The notes beneath the pieces were generated by a model. That model ran no database searches, was not told the origin of the DNA, and saw nothing but the letters and a program-made list of their open reading frames with translations. Position numbers and translations under genes: made by a program. DNA of 64,000 nucleotides, taken from assembly GCA_026712715.1 (NCBI GenBank), contig JAPOPW010000033.1, positions 1 to 64,000 of the forward strand, read 5' to 3'. Source of the DNA: Immundisolibacterales bacterium (GTDB lineage: Bacteria > Pseudomonadota > Gammaproteobacteria > HK1). Of the stretch, positions 52,986 through 61,895 are shown piece after piece (position 1 is the first letter of the stretch; each line of letters starts with the position of its first letter).

Positions 52986-54302
52986 CTACTCGGGAGCGCC
53001 GGGAAGGGCTTCGAGGCCGCGTACGTTCTGGCCGCCGTAGCGGCGAAGGCGGATGTCCGCCTGCTCCTTGTGACCCGCGAAGTGCTCGAGGGCGCAAAGG
53101 CGCGAGCAGTACTCCCCGACCTTGACGGACGCCTCCTCGGTGATGCGCTGGTAGGTGCAGGTCTTGATGAACTTCCCGACCCAAAGGCCCCCCGTGTAGC
53201 GGGCCGCCCGGCGGGTCGGGAGGGTGTGGTTGGTGCCGATCACCTTGTCGCCGTAGGAGACGTTCGTCTCCGGGCCGAGGAAGAGCGCGCCGTAATTGGT
53301 CAGGTGGTCGAGGAAGTACTGCGGGTCCTCGGTCATGACCTGGACGTGCTCGGCCGCGATGCCGTCCGCGACCGCCACCATCTCGTCGACCCCGTCGCAG
53401 ACGATCACCTGGCCGTAGTCGCGCCACGCCGTGCCGGCCGTCTCGCCGGTGGGAAGGATCCCGAGCTGGCGCTCGACCTCCGCCATCGTGTCGCGGGCGA
53501 GCTCTTCGGAAGTGGTGAGGAGGGTCGCGGGCGAGGTGGGGCCGTGCTCCGCCTGGCCGAGGAGGTCGGCCGCGCAGAGCTCGCCGTCCACCGTCTCGTC
53601 CGCGATGACGAGGGTCTCGGTGGGACCTGCGAAGAGGTCGATGCCGACCCGGCCGAAGAGCTGCCTCTTGGCCTCGGCGACGAACATGTTCCCGGGCCCG
53701 ACGAGCATGTCGACGGGCTCGACGGTCTCGGTGCCGAGGGCCATCGCCCCCACCGCCTGCACCCCGCCGAGGCAGTAGATCTCGTCCGCGCCACCAAGGT
53801 CCTGGGCGACGACGATGGCGGGGTTCGGCTCGCCCGCGTAGGGCGGCGCGCAGGTCGCGATCCGCTTCACCCCCGCGACCTTCGCGGTCACCACGCTCAT
53901 GTGGGCGGAGGCGACCATCGGGTACTTTCCGCCCGGCACGTAGGAGCCGACGCTGTTCACCGGGATGTTCCGGTGGCCGAGGATGACCCCCGGCATGGTC
54001 TCGTGCTCGACGTCGCGAAGCGCCCCCATCTGGATCTCGGCGAAGCTCCGGATCTGTTTCTGCGCGAACTCGATGTCCGCCCGCTCGCGCGGGCTCACCC
54101 GCTCGTAGCAGGCGTCGATCGCCGCCCGGCCGAGGCGAAAGTTCGCCGGCGACCAGCCGTCGAAGCGCTCCGAGTACTCGCGCACGGCGGCATCGCCCCG
54201 CGCCTCGATGTCCGCGAGGACGTCCTCCACGGTCCGGCGGACCTTCGCGTCCGCATCGGCCCTGGCGTCGTCGCTCATCCCGGTCTTGAGGTAACGGGGC
54301 AC
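52986..54302 (-). CDS. HisD-family dehydrogenase (histidinol dehydrogenase paralogue, HpsN/sulfopropanediol-dehydrogenase-like)
   Basis: A 438-residue NAD-dependent zinc dehydrogenase of the HisD family. Landmarks are [19 protein letters not shown], then [36 protein letters not shown] and the zinc-site region [12 protein letters not shown]. The overall pattern, including [20 protein letters not shown] and the YQRITEEAS end, is closer to 2,3-dihydroxypropane-sulfonate 3-dehydrogenase HpsN than to biosynthetic HisD. No histidine-biosynthesis genes are nearby, supporting a catabolic role. The start is a GTG at 54302 ([12 protein letters not shown]) behind a strong ggaggaggg site. Substrate remains inferred. 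Confidence 0.85.
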   Translation of the reverse strand: MPRYLKTGMSDDARADADAKVRRTVEDVLADIEARGDAAVREYSERFDGWSPANFRLGRAAIDACYERVSPRERADIEFAQKQIRSFAEIQMGALRDVEHETMPGVILGHRNIPVNSVGSYVPGGKYPMVASAHMSVVTAKVAGVKRIATCAPPYAGEPNPAIVVAQDLGGADEIYCLGGVQAVGAMALGTETVEPVDMLVGPGNMFVAEAKRQLFGRVGIDLFAGPTETLVIADETVDGELCAADLLGQAEHGPTSPATLLTTSEELARDTMAEVERQLGILPTGETAGTAWRDYGQVIVCDGVDEMVAVADGIAAEHVQVMTEDPQYFLDHLTNYGALFLGPETNVSYGDKVIGTNHTLPTRRAARYTGGLWVGKFIKTCTYQRITEEASVKVGEYCSRLCALEHFAGHKEQADIRLRRYGGQNVRGLEALPGAPE

Positions 54303-54527
54303 GGCACCCTCCTCCCGTCGGCTTCGGATTCGGTTCCGGCCGATCGTAGTGCGCGACGAGGTGGCTGACAAAGCGAGAGCAGGGGAGGCAACCCGAGGTC
54401 GAATGGCGGACCGGACCGGCTCGACGCGAGCTTCGCACGGGCCCGCAGCCTTCGGGAAACCGGCGGCGCGAGCTCCGCCGGCGACCGGGGTCTCACACGT
54501 CGGGGCGCGGGTCGCGGACCTCGACGC

Positions 54528-55166
54528 TCATGCCACCGACTCCTCCGCCACCCGTTCGAGCACCTCGCGCAGGACGCCCGGATCCTGGGCCCCGGTCACC
54601 GCGTAACGTCCGCCGATGATGAAGAACGGAACCCCCGTCACCCCCATCCGCCGCGAGCGTTCCTCGACCGCCCGCAACGCCTCGACCTCTTCGGTGCTCG
54701 CGAGGTACTCCGCGAGGGCGACCGGATCGATGCCGCACTCCGCGCCGATGTCGACGAGGGTCTCGAAGTCCCCGATGTCCCGCCCCGCCACGAAGACGGC
54801 ATGGAACAGTGCCTCGACCGCCTCGTCCTGAAGCCCCTCGCGCGCCGCGAAGTGCACCAACCGATGGGAGGCGAAGGTATTGGGGGTGCGCGGCATGCGC
54901 TCGAACGCGAACGCGATCCCGTCCGCCGCCCCCGCCTCGCGGATACGGTCGTACACGGCCCGGGCCGCATCCGGTCCGCCGAACTTCGAGGAGACGTACT
55001 CGGCTCGATCCATGCCCTCCGGAGGCAGTCCGGGGTTGAGCTGGAACGGGTGCCAGCGGATGCGCACCTCGTCGGCATCGAAGCCCGCGAGGGCGCGCTC
55101 GATTCGGCGCTTGCCCACGTAGCACCACGGGCAGATGGTGTCGGAAACGATGTCAATCTCGATCAT
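54528..55166 (-). CDS. DsbA-family (FrnE-like) thioredoxin-fold oxidoreductase
   Basis: A 212-residue cytosolic DsbA-fold protein. MIEIDIVSDTICPWCYVGKR opens the domain, with the redox motif Cys12-Pro-Trp-Cys15. A helical insertion follows (about residues 60-150) and the cis-Pro loop is GVTGVPFFIIGG. Members act as disulfide oxidoreductases (FrnE in oxidative stress) or resemble 2-hydroxychromene-2-carboxylate isomerases. No signal peptide is present. ATG 55166 (MIEIDIV) is the natural start; the longer open frame upstream lacks conserved sequence. It is divergent from an SDR gene. Confidence 0.85.
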   Translation of the reverse strand: MIEIDIVSDTICPWCYVGKRRIERALAGFDADEVRIRWHPFQLNPGLPPEGMDRAEYVSSKFGGPDAARAVYDRIREAGAADGIAFAFERMPRTPNTFASHRLVHFAAREGLQDEAVEALFHAVFVAGRDIGDFETLVDIGAECGIDPVALAEYLASTEEVEALRAVEERSRRMGVTGVPFFIIGGRYAVTGAQDPGVLREVLERVAEESVA

Positions 55167-55560
55167 GACGGGGCTCCGGGACGCCGGCGTGCCGGGTCGC
55201 GGGGAATCCGCGCCGCTCCGGCCGAGCCGTCGAATTCGCGGGCATCGCATTGGCCATCGTGATGGTCACCCGGAAGAGCCGCGGCCGGAACGCGAGAGTC
55301 CGCTCCGGCGAGGAACCTGCACGGCGGCGACCGGCCGCCCGGTCGGAGCTCCGCCCGAGGGCCCGGCCAGCCGGCCGGATGATTCGGCATCTCGCGGGTC
55401 TTGCCCATTTGGACCGTTCCACCGTCGCGACAGGACTGAAGTCTAGACGATCCGCCTCGCCGGTGCGGTCGCCGCGCGTCACGACGCTTCAACCCGTCGA
55501 GGGTTGCGAGAAGGAAGCGAGAATCTGCATGAGCCGGCCAGCGGGTAGAATCGCGCGCCC
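55167..55560. other. Divergent intergenic region between DsbA-like and SDR genes
   Basis: About 390 bases without a supported gene. Promoters for both flanking genes should lie here. The SDR start at 55561 has only a weak upstream site (gcgggtagaatc). I see no strong promoter boxes, operator palindrome or hairpin. Confidence 0.4.
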
Positions 55561-56334
55561 ATGAAAGAACGATTCGGGGTTCGCGGCAAACGGGCGATCG
55601 TGACCGGAGCGTCTTCGGGCCTCGGGCGGCGGTTCGCCATCACCCTTGCCGGCGAGGGGGCGCGGGTCGCGCTCGTGGCGCGACGGGTGGAACGGCTCGA
55701 AGCGCTCGCGCGCGAGATCGGGGCCGCGGGCGGCGAGGCGGTCGCGATCGGGATGGACGTGTCGGACGGAGCGTCCGTCCGCAACGGTATTGCCCGCGTC
55801 GTGGAAAGACTCGGCGGCATCGACGTGCTGGTCAACAACGCAGGGATCGTCATCCACAAGCCGCTGCTCGAGCACGACGAGGCCGACTGGGACGCGGTAA
55901 CGGGAGTGAACCTCCGGGGCGCGTACCTGGTGGCCCTCGAGGCGGCGCGGTGCATGACGGCGCAAGGGGAACCCGGCGGCAGCATCATCAACATCGCCTC
56001 GGTGATCGGCCACGGCAGGGTCGCGATGCAGATCCCGGAGTACATGGCCGCCAAGGGCGGCCTCGTGCAGCTCACCCGGGCGATGGGGGCCGAGCTCGCC
56101 CGGCACTCGGTGCGGGTCAACGCGATCGCGCCCGGGTACATCGAGACCGATTTCAACCGCGAGTTCCTCCGCACCGAACAGGGCGCGCGCCTCGTGCGCG
56201 GGATCCCGCAGCGGCGGGCCGGCCGTCCGGAAGAGCTCGACGGCGCCCTGCTGCTGCTCGCTTCCGACGCATCTTCCTTCATGACCGGGAGCGTCATCAC
56301 CGTGGACGGCGGGCACGCCTGCACCTCGGTCTGA
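55561..56334 (+). CDS. Short-chain dehydrogenase/reductase (classical SDR)
   Basis: A 257-residue NAD(P)-dependent SDR. The cofactor motif is VTGASSGLGRRFA (about residues 15-27), then VLVNNAGIVIH. The catalytic Ser is in IINIASVIGHG and the Tyr-x3-Lys in EYMAAKGGLV. The C-terminal substrate loop ends DASSFMTGSVITVDGGH. It resembles 3-oxoacyl-ACP reductases and 3-hydroxyacyl-CoA dehydrogenases, which fits the downstream acyl-CoA dehydrogenase and enoyl-CoA hydratase, so it may belong to a beta-oxidation-like set. Confidence 0.88.
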   Translation: MKERFGVRGKRAIVTGASSGLGRRFAITLAGEGARVALVARRVERLEALAREIGAAGGEAVAIGMDVSDGASVRNGIARVVERLGGIDVLVNNAGIVIHKPLLEHDEADWDAVTGVNLRGAYLVALEAARCMTAQGEPGGSIINIASVIGHGRVAMQIPEYMAAKGGLVQLTRAMGAELARHSVRVNAIAPGYIETDFNREFLRTEQGARLVRGIPQRRAGRPEELDGALLLLASDASSFMTGSVITVDGGHACTSV

Positions 56335-56545
56335 TCGCCCCTTCCGGCGCGAGGGACGAACGGACCGCCGCCGCGGAGCCCGCCGCACCTCCCGGCCGGC
56401 CCGACCGGCACGCCGCGCCACCCCGCGCTGGAGCGCAGCGAACCGCACCGGGGAAGACCGAAGCGGACCAGGCCGGACCGCGCTTCGCCGGAGCCCATCA
56501 CCGGAACACGCCGAACCGCACCGCAACCATCAGGAAACGCCCACC

Positions 56546-57745
56546 ATGGACTACCACCTTCCCCCCGAGGTCGAAGCGGTCCGGATTCGCATCCGCGACT
56601 TCGTCGACACCCACCTCATCCCCATCGAGGCCGACCGCTCGGTGTACGACCCTCACGAGAACATCGCGGCCGCCCCCCTCGCCCGCCTCCGGGCCGCGGC
56701 CCGCGCCGAAGGGCTGTGGGCGCTGCAGATGCCCGAGGAGAGGGGTGGGGCCGGCTTCCCGACCGTCGGGATGGCGGCCTGCTACGAGGAGATGAACCGC
56801 TCCATCTTCGGACCGGTCACCTTCAACTGCCAGGCCCCCGACGACGGCAACATGATCCTGCTGAACCGGGTCGGCACCGAGGACCAGAAGGACCGGTGGC
56901 TCCAGCCCATCATCGACGGCGAGGTCCGCTCCTCGTTCGTCATGACCGAGCCCGCGCCGGGCGCCGGGTCCGACCCCGCGGGGGCGATGCAGACTCGGGC
57001 GGAGCGGCGCGGCGGGAAGTGGGCGATCTCCGGGCGCAAGTGGTTCATCACCGGCGCGGGGGAGGCGAAGCACTTCATCGTCGTTGCGCGCACCTCGGAC
57101 GACACGCGCCGCGGCCTCTCCGCGTTCCTCTTCCACGCCGATCAGCCGGGCTGGCGGATCCTCCGGACCGTGCCCATCATGGGCCCGGAGGAGCACGGCG
57201 GGCACTGCGAGCTCGAGTTCGACGGGCTCGAGGTCGGCGACGAGGACGTGCTGATGGAGATCGGAGACGGCCTCAAGGCGACCCAGATCCGCCTCGGCAC
57301 GGCCCGCCTCACCCACTGCATGCGCTGGCTCGGGCTCTCCAAGCGGGCCCTCGAGATCGCCTCCGCCTACGTCCAGGAGCGCGAGAGCTTCGGCCTCACC
57401 CTCGCCGAGCACGAGGGCGTGCAGTGGATGATGGGCGAGGCGGCGATGGACATCCACATCGGGCGCCTCCTCACCATGCACGCGGCGTGGAAGCTCGACC
57501 AGGGCGACTTCGCGCGCAAGGAGGTGTCAATGGCGAAGGTCGCGGTGGCCGACGTGCTCCACAAGGCGGTCGACACCGCCATCCAGCTCCTCGGCGCCAG
57601 GGGCTACTCGAAGGACACCCCCCTCGAGTGGATGTACCGCTACGCGCGCCAGGCCCGCCTCGTGGACGGCGCCTCGGAGGTCCACAAGATGGTCCTCTCG
57701 CGCTTCTTCTTCCGCGAGGGGGTAGACTTCTGGAACTGGGGATGA
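56546..57745 (+). CDS. Acyl-CoA dehydrogenase, ACAD10/11 (FadE2)-like
   Basis: A 399-residue FAD enzyme of full length. FAD/substrate segments FVMTEPAPGAGSDPAG and WFITGAGEAKHF are intact. The C-terminal segment YRYARQARLVDGASEVHKM has Asp where classical enzymes have the catalytic Glu of YEGT; this Asp version is typical of the ACAD10/11-FadE2 clade acting on long or modified acyl groups. It introduces an alpha-beta double bond, passing electrons to ETF. It is followed by an enoyl-CoA hydratase gene, the next step of beta-oxidation. Confidence 0.9.
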   Translation: MDYHLPPEVEAVRIRIRDFVDTHLIPIEADRSVYDPHENIAAAPLARLRAAARAEGLWALQMPEERGGAGFPTVGMAACYEEMNRSIFGPVTFNCQAPDDGNMILLNRVGTEDQKDRWLQPIIDGEVRSSFVMTEPAPGAGSDPAGAMQTRAERRGGKWAISGRKWFITGAGEAKHFIVVARTSDDTRRGLSAFLFHADQPGWRILRTVPIMGPEEHGGHCELEFDGLEVGDEDVLMEIGDGLKATQIRLGTARLTHCMRWLGLSKRALEIASAYVQERESFGLTLAEHEGVQWMMGEAAMDIHIGRLLTMHAAWKLDQGDFARKEVSMAKVAVADVLHKAVDTAIQLLGARGYSKDTPLEWMYRYARQARLVDGASEVHKMVLSRFFFREGVDFWNWG

Positions 57746-57887
57746 CCCCGGGGACCGGTCGCCCGGCGTAGCGGCCGGGCACGAGGCGGGGCTCCCCCGC
57801 GGCACGGCGCGAAGCGATGCGGGCCCGCGCCCTCACCTTCTCGTCGCACCACGCGAACTCAACTCAGCACCGTCGAATCCGGAACCG

Positions 57888-58682
57888 ATGCAAGAAACCT
57901 ACGAGACGATCGCGATCGAGGCGGTCGACGATCACCGGCTGGTCGTGCGGCTGAACCGCCCGGCTTCCGCCAACGCCCTCAACACCCGGATGGGACTCGA
58001 TCTCCGCCACCTCTTCACGGAGCTCTACGTCGCGCCGGGGGACATCCGGTGCATCGTCCTGACCGGCGAAGGCGACAGGGCGTTCTGCGCGGGAGGCGAC
58101 CTCAAGGAGCGCAACGGAATGACGGACGCGGACTGGCAGCGCCAGCACGCGATCTTCGAGCAGATGACCCTCGCGGTGGTCGAGTGCCCCGTCCCGATCA
58201 TCGCGGCCGTCAACGGCGCCGCGTACGGCGGCGGCACCGAGCTCGCCCTCGCCTGCGACTTCATCTACGCAGGCAAGCGCGCGCGCTTCGCGCTCACCGA
58301 GGTCACCCTCGGAATCATGCCGGGGGCGCTCGGGCCGCAGAACCTCGCCCGGGCCGCCGGCGTGCGGCGTGCGAAGGAGGCGGTGCTTACCGGCCTCCCC
58401 TTCGGGGCGGAGGAAGCGCTCGCGTGGGGGGTCGCCAACCGGATCTGCGAGAACGACACCCTCGTCGACGAGGCGCTCGCGACCGCCGCGCGCATCGCGT
58501 CGAACGCCCCGCTCGCGACGCGCCGGGCGAAGCGCACGATGTCCATCGGAAGCGATATCGACCTTCGAAGCGCGTTCGCCCTCGACCTCGAGGCGTACAA
58601 CCGGCTGGTGCCGACCGACGACCGCCAGGAGGGCGTGCGGGCGTTCAACGAGAAGCGGCCCGCCCGCTTCCAGGGACGGTAG
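57888..58682 (+). CDS. Enoyl-CoA hydratase/isomerase family protein
   Basis: A 264-residue crotonase-fold enzyme. The oxyanion-hole motif is CAGGDLKERN, the first catalytic Glu is in YGGGTELALACD and the second in ALTEVTLGIMPGALG. The GIMPG pattern is common in methylglutaconyl-CoA hydratase and related enzymes. It follows the acyl-CoA dehydrogenase gene by 142 bases on the same strand and precedes a MoxR-type ATPase by 8 bases. Hydration of an enoyl-CoA is likely; exact acyl group unknown. Confidence 0.9.
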   Translation: MQETYETIAIEAVDDHRLVVRLNRPASANALNTRMGLDLRHLFTELYVAPGDIRCIVLTGEGDRAFCAGGDLKERNGMTDADWQRQHAIFEQMTLAVVECPVPIIAAVNGAAYGGGTELALACDFIYAGKRARFALTEVTLGIMPGALGPQNLARAAGVRRAKEAVLTGLPFGAEEALAWGVANRICENDTLVDEALATAARIASNAPLATRRAKRTMSIGSDIDLRSAFALDLEAYNRLVPTDDRQEGVRAFNEKRPARFQGR

Positions 58683-58690
58683 GCCGGACG

Positions 58691-59692
58691 ATGCCCTCCG
58701 CCTCCCCCGCTTCCTCCCCCGTTGCCTCCCCCAGTCTGGAGCGGCTCGGCGGGGCGGACCGGATCGCCGCCGGGCTCGAGGGGGGCGGCTACATTCCGAG
58801 CCGGGCCATCGCGACCGCGGTCCACGTGGCCGCCCACCTCGAGAAGCCCATCCTCGTCGAGGGTTCGGCCGGGGTCGGCAAGACCGAGCTCGCCCTCTCC
58901 GTCGCCCGCTGGCTCGACCTCCCGCTCGTCCGCCTCCAGTGCTACGAGGGGCTCGACGAATCGAAGGCGCTCTACGAGTGGAAGTACGGCAAGCAGCTCC
59001 TCTATACGCAGATCCTCAAGGACCGCATGAGCGACGTGCTGCGCGACGCGGACGGCTTCGAGGGCGCGATGGCGCGCCTGCACGACTTCGGAGACCTCTT
59101 CTTCTCCGAGCAGTTCCTCGAGCCGCGGCCCCTCCTGCGCGCGCTTCGCACGGAAGGGGGCGCGGTGCTCCTCATCGACGAGGTCGACAAGTCGGACGAG
59201 GAATTCGAGGCGTTCCTGCTGGAGGTCCTCTCCGCCCACCAGGTCACCATCCCCGAGCTCGGCACGGTGCGGGCGGACATGCCCCCGGTCACGTTCCTCA
59301 CCAGCAACAACACGCGCGACCTCGGGGACGCGCTCAAGCGCCGCTGCCTGCACCTGCACATCCCGCTGCCCGAGGCGCGCCTCGAGCGGCGCATCGTGGC
59401 GACCCGGGTCCCGGAGGCGGGCGAGGCGCTCCGGCGCCAGCTCGTCGACTTCGTGCAGCAGCTTCGCACCCTCGAGCTTCGCAAGCTGCCGTCGATCAGC
59501 GAGACCATCGACTGGGCGCGGGCCCTCGTGCTGCTGAACGCGAGCGAGCTCGAGCGCGAACTGGTCCGCGACACCCTGAACGTGCTGCTCAAGTTCGAGG
59601 TGGACGTCGAGCGGGCGGACCGCGAGCTCCCCGCCCTCCTCGCCCACTCAAGGCGCGAGGGCGGCCCGGCGGCGGCTCCCCGGGTGGCGTAG
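58691..59692 (+). CDS. MoxR/CoxD-type AAA+ ATPase
   Basis: A 333-residue AAA+ chaperone ATPase. Walker A is EGSAGVGKTE (57-66). Walker B is GGAVLLIDEVDKSDEEFEAF and sensor 1 is FLTSNNTRDLGDALKRRC. The early CYEGLDESKALYEW matches CoxD/MoxR members. Such ATPases work with a VWA protein to mature or activate a metalloenzyme; CoxD/CoxE do this for CO dehydrogenase. The VWA partner follows 10 bases downstream. No coxMSL genes are present here, so the client is unknown. Confidence 0.92.
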   Translation: MPSASPASSPVASPSLERLGGADRIAAGLEGGGYIPSRAIATAVHVAAHLEKPILVEGSAGVGKTELALSVARWLDLPLVRLQCYEGLDESKALYEWKYGKQLLYTQILKDRMSDVLRDADGFEGAMARLHDFGDLFFSEQFLEPRPLLRALRTEGGAVLLIDEVDKSDEEFEAFLLEVLSAHQVTIPELGTVRADMPPVTFLTSNNTRDLGDALKRRCLHLHIPLPEARLERRIVATRVPEAGEALRRQLVDFVQQLRTLELRKLPSISETIDWARALVLLNASELERELVRDTLNVLLKFEVDVERADRELPALLAHSRREGGPAAAPRVA

Positions 59693-59702
59693 ACGACGAG
59701 GG

Positions 59703-61067
59703 ATGCGGCAAAACCTCGAGCGCTTTCTCAAGGCCCTGCGCGGGATGGACGTCCCGGTCTCCGTCGCGGAGGCCATCGACGCCCACCGCACCGCGGCCCT
59801 CGTCGGATGGAGCGACCGCACCCTGCTCCGCGACGCGCTCGCCGTCGCGGTGGCCAAGAGCGAAGACGAGAAGGCGCGCTACTTCGAGTGCTTCGACGCC
59901 TTCTTCGCGGCGGCGGGAGCGTCAAGGGACCCGGACCGCGCAACCGCGGCGGAGACCGCGGGCGAAACGTTGCGCGCCGCCGATGCCGACCCGGATCGCC
60001 CCGCGGGCGACCTCGTCCGGATGCTCCTCGACGGCGACCGGGCCGGGGTCTCCGCCGCGATGGCCGCGGCGGCCGGAGAGGTCGATCTCTCGCGGCTGCG
60101 GCTCTTCACCCAGCGCGGGGTCTTCATGCGCCGGATCCTGGACGCGATGGGGATCGGCGATCTCGAGACCGAGATTCGCAGTCTCCGCGCGGCCCCCGAC
60201 GATCCGGCCGCCACCGAACGGGCGGACCGCCTCGAGGACGCCCGGGAGCGGCTGATCGAAGAATCGCGCGACCTCGTCGAGCGCAACATCGCTCTCTTCG
60301 CGGACCCCGCGTCGGCGCGCCTCCGCGAAGAGTTCCTGGAACGGATGCGCCTTGCGAACATCCCGCCGCGCGACTTCGAGCGGGTGCGGCGCATCGTCCG
60401 GCGGATGGCGAAACGCCTCGCGAGCCGGCACGCGCGGCGGCGCTTCAACCGCAAGGACGGGCGGCTCGATCCGCGCCGCACGATCCGTTCGAACATCGCC
60501 CACGACGGAGTGCCGTTCCGTCTCGCGTGGCGCTACACCCGGGTGGAGCGCCCGAAGGTGGTCGCGGTCTGCGACGTGAGCGGCTCCGTCGCCGCCACCG
60601 CCCAGTTCCTGCTCCTGCTGCTCCACTCGATGCGCGAGGTGATGTCCGACTTCCGGGCCTTCGCCTTCTCGAGCCACCTCGAAGAGGTGGACGACCTGCT
60701 GGGCGGGCGCCCGTTCGAGGAGGCGGCAGCGGGGATCATGGAACGGATCGGCTTCCGCCCGACCGACTACGGCCGCACCCTCGTCGACCTCGAGGAGGGG
60801 TATCTCGACGTCATCGACCGGCGCACCACCGTCATCGTGCTCGGCGACGGCCGCAACAACCGGGGCGATCCGCGCACCGCTTCGCTGGAGCGGATCTTCC
60901 AGCGGGCGAAACGGGTCATCTGGCTGAACCCCGAGCCGCGGACGTTCTGGGGAACCGGCGACTCCGAGATGCTGCGCTACCTCCCCTGGTGCCACGTCGC
61001 GCGGGTGTGCAACACCTTGCGCCACCTCGAGCGCGCCGTCGACGACCTCCTCGCCGCCCGCGCCTGA
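59703..61067 (+). CDS. VWA-domain protein, CoxE-like, partner of the MoxR ATPase
   Basis: A 454-residue protein. The N-terminal half is mostly alpha-helical and charged. The von Willebrand A domain occupies about residues 280-450 and has the metal (MIDAS) motif VCDVSGSVAAT with Asp near residue 291. TVIVLGDGRNNRGDPR further on is typical of CoxE. With the MoxR ATPase it forms a metallo-chaperone-like pair (compare CoxD/CoxE or NorQ/NorD). It sits after a beta-oxidation-like set, and the next gene is convergent with only 10 bases between. Confidence 0.9.
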   Translation: MRQNLERFLKALRGMDVPVSVAEAIDAHRTAALVGWSDRTLLRDALAVAVAKSEDEKARYFECFDAFFAAAGASRDPDRATAAETAGETLRAADADPDRPAGDLVRMLLDGDRAGVSAAMAAAAGEVDLSRLRLFTQRGVFMRRILDAMGIGDLETEIRSLRAAPDDPAATERADRLEDARERLIEESRDLVERNIALFADPASARLREEFLERMRLANIPPRDFERVRRIVRRMAKRLASRHARRRFNRKDGRLDPRRTIRSNIAHDGVPFRLAWRYTRVERPKVVAVCDVSGSVAATAQFLLLLLHSMREVMSDFRAFAFSSHLEEVDDLLGGRPFEEAAAGIMERIGFRPTDYGRTLVDLEEGYLDVIDRRTTVIVLGDGRNNRGDPRTASLERIFQRAKRVIWLNPEPRTFWGTGDSEMLRYLPWCHVARVCNTLRHLERAVDDLLAARA

Positions 61068-61077
61068 CTCCGGGATC

Positions 61078-61701
61078 CTATTCGAGGAGGTTGTCGCCCC
61101 CGTCGTCGAGCGTGTCGGGCCGGCGCCAGTAGGAGAACTGGGGGGTCCAGTCGTCCACGCCGTGTCCGGCGAGGGCGAGGAGGTTCCAGGCCGAGCAGAA
61201 GAGGTCGCCCGGCCCGAATACGACGGCGTTCTTTCGCACAAGCGCACCGTCCTTTTTCTCGTAGACGACCGCGCCCGGCACGTTGTCTTCGCCGGACATC
61301 ACGGTCTGCTCGCGGATATAGGCTCCACCCGTGTGGGAGGCGAGGCGGAAGCGCCAGCCGCGCGCGTTCGCGAAGCGGCGCTGGGTTTCGGGGTCGTCCT
61401 TGGAAAGCAGCACCACCGCCATCGCGGATTCGAGGTGCGGGAGGAATCCGTTGATGCCGTCCGCCCAGAGGGTGCAGTAGCGGCAGCCCTGCCCCATGTT
61501 GTGGATCGCGAGGAGCCGGTCGTGGCCCGCGAAGAGCTCGCTCAGGTGCGCCTCGCCGGCGAGGGTCCGGAACGCGTAGTCCGGAACTTCGCGTCCCGCG
61601 GCGGCCCGCCGGGCCTTGTTGAGCCTGGCCGTCAGCTCCGCGATCTCGGCTTCGAGCTCCGTAATGGTTGCGTCTGGCATGTCAGGAGTCACTTCGGTCA
61701 T
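61078..61701 (-). CDS. DUF899 / thioredoxin-like protein
   Basis: A 207-residue protein of the DUF899 group, distantly related to thioredoxin. An N-terminal helix (ITELEAEIAELTARLNKARR) leads into the domain. A CxxC motif is present in GQGCRYCTLWADG, followed by the family's NGFLPHLESA and SWNLLAL-like helices and the tail QFSYWRRPD. The function of the group is not established; redox activity is plausible from CxxC. It lies convergent to the VWA gene, with acyl-CoA dehydrogenase genes nearby. Confidence 0.82.
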   Translation of the reverse strand: MTEVTPDMPDATITELEAEIAELTARLNKARRAAAGREVPDYAFRTLAGEAHLSELFAGHDRLLAIHNMGQGCRYCTLWADGINGFLPHLESAMAVVLLSKDDPETQRRFANARGWRFRLASHTGGAYIREQTVMSGEDNVPGAVVYEKKDGALVRKNAVVFGPGDLFCSAWNLLALAGHGVDDWTPQFSYWRRPDTLDDGGDNLLE

Positions 61702-61728
61702 GGACGTGATGCCTCGTCGGAACGCGGA

Positions 61729-61857
61729 TCATGCGGCGTTCTGGAGCCGGTTCGCCCAGTCGCAACCTGCCGTGGCCGGCGGAAGCGGCTTTCCGTCCGC
61801 GTGATGGAGATCGATGGTTTCCTCGACGATCTTGACGTAACGCGCGCTCACGTTCAT
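61729..61857 (-). CDS. Small hypothetical protein (42 residues)
   Basis: A short reading frame from ATG 61857 to TGA 61729-61731, preceded by a purine-rich gtgggggtgcggcg. The product MNVSARYVKIVEETIDLHHA, then a Pro-rich stretch, has balanced composition and sits in the gap between the DUF899 gene and the acyl-CoA dehydrogenase gene on the same strand. It has no recognisable domain. It could be a real small gene or noise. Confidence 0.4.
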   Translation of the reverse strand: MNVSARYVKIVEETIDLHHADGKPLPPATAGCDWANRLQNAA

Positions 61858-61895
61858 CGCCGCACCCCCACTTGGCCGGACGGACCGTTCCACGC

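Noticed and set aside
50785-54438. A 1217-residue minus-strand open frame over hyuB and the HisD-like gene
   Set aside because: It crosses the real HisD-like frame with an unrelated translation and lies antisense to hyuB. Composition is shadow-like and lacks motifs.
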